Shown here: positions 61,690-64,000 of the stretch, piece after piece | Layout of the letters: every line of letters begins with the position of its first letter | How positions within the stretch are numbered: the first letter of the stretch is position 1 | DNA from: Paenibacillus sp. FSL R10-2782 | Lineage (GTDB): Bacteria; Bacillota; Bacilli; Paenibacillales; Paenibacillaceae | Reading direction: 5' to 3' | Assembly (NCBI RefSeq): GCF_038592985.1 | Contig: NZ_CP151951.1 | Span: 4,269,001-4,333,000 of the forward strand | DNA length: 64,000 bases | Program-made: the position numbers and the translations under genes | The notes under the pieces: model-generated | Seen by the model: only the letters and a program-made list of their open reading frames with translations | Databases searched by the model: none | Told to the model about the DNA's origin: nothing

Positions 61690-64000
61690 TTAGATAGCGA
61701 GACGACGCGCCAACATACTTGCGAACCGTTCAACGTCCATGTCGTTAGTGATCGTGACGTTCTGAATGACGATTGACGGTGCGTTGCTGCCTTTGCCACT
61801 TTGCTGATCACGCCATTCTGACGCCTCGTGCTTCGTAAGGACCGCCTCATCACGGTGAAGTGTAGCGGGATAACCGTTCATAGGTACCCGGTCAAGTCCG
61901 CCTGCGTGCTTATTGCCGAGCTTATTTCGACGTTCAGCGTTATGTGCCGCTAACTGATCGTCCGGAACACCGCCCATCCACGTAGGTAAGTGCTTATTCG
62001 TCCAGTCAAAGAACCCGTTCACAGCGTCACTCGATCCGAGAGACTTCGCTCCCTGGCCAATGTAGACGTTAGATGCACCGCCGCCTGCTCCTATTGCAGC
62101 CCCTGCGAGCGCACCGCCAGGACCAAACACACCACCAACTATCGCACCGCCACCGCCATTAAGTACTGCACTAGCGATAGGGTCATTAGCGATCGCTTTT
62201 TGTATCCCGTCAATTAATCCAGACCCAAGTTTTAACCCGACACTCACAAACGTTGGTACGGCTGCTTCGAGGGACGAGGCCATGAACTGGACAACCTGTG
62301 CAGTTAAGTTCTCTACAGTTACCCGACCCCCACCATTCCACCAACGGGCAAATGCCTTTTCTATCTTTTCGAAGGCGAACGCTACTTTACTTTTAATGTC
62401 TGGAAGCTTCGTAAACTCAGGGTTATTAATAAAGTTATCCTTGAGGAACGTCTTAGCGGTTGTTACTGCGCTCTGTACGGCTGCGGTAATCTGCGGAGTA
62501 TACTTAACGACGAAGTCTGCGGCAGCTTGCGCGAGCTTCTTCAGGATCGGCATCGTCGGAAGCAACGCGGAAATCTGCAACGTTTCGATTGCGCCCTGGA
62601 ACTGCTCGACCGCACCCGCTGCGCTGTCCATCTTCTTAGTTGCTACTGAAAGCGCGGTTACATTCGCCATTTCCTGCTGAAACTTCTTAACGCCAGCCGC
62701 GCCTTCTTTGAAGAGAATATTACCGGCACGTATCGCATCGGACCCGAATATCTGATGCAAGTAGTATTGACGCTGCTCATTCGTAAGCTTACCGAATCGA
62801 TTCTTCAGCAAATCCGCTACTTGCGCTAGGTCTTTAATCTCGCCCTTATTATCGTAGAAAGCGGAATGAATGAGATTACTCGCAGTCAGGAACTTCTTCG
62901 TTTCCTTCGCGGCCTTAGACGTCCCCACCTTGAGTCCCGTCTGCGCTGCGACGTATTTTTCAATGTCCTTCGTAACCGCTTGTACGGATGTGCCCGTTGA
63001 CTTGATGCCTTTCTTATTCATAAACGCGAGTGCATCCGTCGTATTAACGGTCAAAAGGTTGAAGTCTTCGAACATGCCGTACGCCTTGTCCGTTGCTGGA
63101 ACCAAGTTGGACAGCATCGTTTTCAGCGACGTACCTGCGTCTGCGCCTTTTAATCCATTATTCGCAAACAAGCCTAGCGCAGTATTCGTATCTTTAAACG
63201 ACATCCCTACGCCGTCCGCAACGGAACCAACAGCAGCAAGCGAGTAGCGTAAGTCGTGTACGTCAGTCGCGGATGCGTTCGCTGTACCCGCCAAGATGTC
63301 CGCAGCCTGCGCCGCAGTTAGGCCGTCTTTCTTAAACGAGTTAAGCGCGGTCGACATAATCTCCGCGGATTCCGCTAGGCCGAGACTACCCGCAGTTGCG
63401 AGATTAAGTGCTGCGTTAAGTCCCCCCGCTTGGACTTGCGCGGTGGACATGCCCGCCTTTAAAAGCTCCTCGATCCCTTGTGCAGCTTCAAGTGCTGAAT
63501 CAAAATGTTATCGTAGAGGCTCTTTATCCTCTACTTCTTACGGTTTCCCGTAAGTTCAGACTATATCTTCGCCCTCGACATAACTCGGTCGGGCGCTGTG
63601 CGCTCGTGGGTGTTTTGCCATGCCTTATGGTTTAGGCTACTCCACCTAGTCGTTACACCTTCCGGTAATTTCTTACACGGCTTGGCTCGGTATTAGCATG
63701 GGGAAAGGGAAAAGGAATGCGTCCGTCAAGCGCATTCCCCGTTTTCTCCCTTTAGCCTTCACCGAGTTCACACAGTTCATTTTTCTACGGATTACTCCGT
63801 AGCGAAGCAATCAGTTTACTTCGTTAACGCCCCTTGCTGAAGTGCGAGTTGCTGCATGGCTTTCGTCTGTTCGTCTGTCGCTCCGGTTAACGCCTGTATC
63901 GTAGACATCTGCGACTCGAAATCCATCGCCTTTTTGACGGAGTCCGCTGCAAACGATACTCCCGTTACCGCCACGCCAAGTCCTGTCGCCGCTACACCGA
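61690..64000 (-). CDS. Phage tail tape-measure protein, interrupted by a group I intron (5' end beyond window)
   Basis: Exon 1 (63818-64000) ends STIQALTGATDEQTKAMQQL, ALQQGALTK; exon 2 (61690-63500) continues YSALEAAQGIEELLKAGMST. Joined, this is the classic TP901-type tape-measure core. Exon 2 goes on with KDGLTAAQAADILAGTANAS, SLAAVGSVADGVGMSFKDTN and ends with a Gly/Ala-rich part (NGGGGAIVGGVFGPGG) and a C-terminal tail (TITNDMDVERFASMLARRLA). The tape measure fixes tail length and passes through the tail tube. The reading frame is only restored when the 317-nt intron is removed. Confidence 0.87.
63501..63817 (-). ncRNA. Group I self-splicing intron without ORF
   Basis: 317 nt on the minus strand. 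P1: exon CGAAGT pairs with internal guide GCTTCG and places the required U-G wobble at the splice site. P2: CTACGG/CCGTAG. A peripheral hairpin GGAATGCG/CGCATTCC follows. P4: CTCGGT/ACCGAG. P7: GACTA with TAGTC in GAAGATATAGTCTGAAC, a hallmark of the catalytic core. P9: CTTACGG-GAAA-CCGTAAG, then P9.1 GTAGAGG/CCTCTAC. The intron ends in G (omega-G). Its removal joins ACGAAGT to ATTCAGCA and keeps the tape-measure frame. No homing endonuclease fits inside. Confidence 0.93.

Noticed and set aside
61690..63450. Complete tape-measure gene starting at an internal ATG
   Set aside because: Upstream codons continue the family sequence to the intron splice site; the internal Met lies within a conserved helix.
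63296..63553. Plus-strand frame across the intron boundary
   Set aside because: It is antisense to the tape-measure exon and intron and has no ribosome-binding site.
1..64000. CRISPR arrays, tRNA or rRNA genes
   Set aside because: No regularly spaced direct repeats, cloverleaf-like segments or rRNA signatures were noticed on reading either strand.

Overview
The window looks like a Paenibacillus chromosome of the P. polymyxa type (inferred from gene content, since no database was searched). The Firmicute marks are EcsAB, DnaB/DnaI primosome loaders, HemQ, Sda, KtrAB under a c-di-AMP riboswitch, a YheC/YheD coat-type protein, an S-layer-homology protein, the futalosine menaquinone genes mqnB and mqnD, and strong AGGAGG ribosome-binding sites, often with GTG or TTG starts.

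Layout. 1-12.9 kb: a partial AraC regulator, an aminotransferase, a sensor kinase, ecsAB, a DEAD-box helicase, an SDR, cheX, a LysR regulator, a PHP phosphatase and the small alarmone synthetase relP/ywaC. 12.9-16 kb: an AT-rich accessory patch with two tandem Cro-type repressors, wreckage of a TetR gene and an IS3-family element, and an unknown 353-residue protein. 16.1-27.2 kb: an epimerase gene broken by one missing base, GNAT and metallophosphoesterase genes, an AAC(3)-like acetyltransferase, sdhCAB with a divergent LysR gene, and ktrBA. 27.5-36.3 kb: the riboswitch, a CPBP protease, uvrC, trxA, dnaI, dnaB and hemQ. 36.3-43.3 kb: an exporter operon with its MarR repressor, a type II NADH dehydrogenase beside ferredoxin-NADP reductase, sda and a YheC/D protein. 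43.5-49.5 kb: ppx and ppk facing each other, then mqnB-mqnD. 49.6-59.1 kb: small hypothetical and membrane genes, an EamA transporter with a divergent LysR gene, an IS110 relic, a DUF421 protein, a ferritin-like protein and an SLH protein. 59.3-64 kb: the edge of a prophage that abuts a 3' fragment of an erpA-like gene.

Most notable signals. (1) A family of about 130-180 bp structured repeats, with four copies in the window, has a nested double stem in which the bases change between copies while pairing is largely kept. One copy lies in the ktrB leader. (2) An ORF-less, 317-nt group I intron interrupts the phage tape-measure gene, with recognisable P1, P2, P4, P7 and P9 pairings. (3) A tiny sda gene, too short for routine ORF calling, has a sigma-A promoter and a cluster of DnaA boxes directly upstream. 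(4) A ydaO-type riboswitch with terminator precedes ktrBA. (5) Palindromic operators fit a MarR-controlled exporter and the sdh/LysR divergent promoter. No CRISPR array, rRNA or tRNA was seen.
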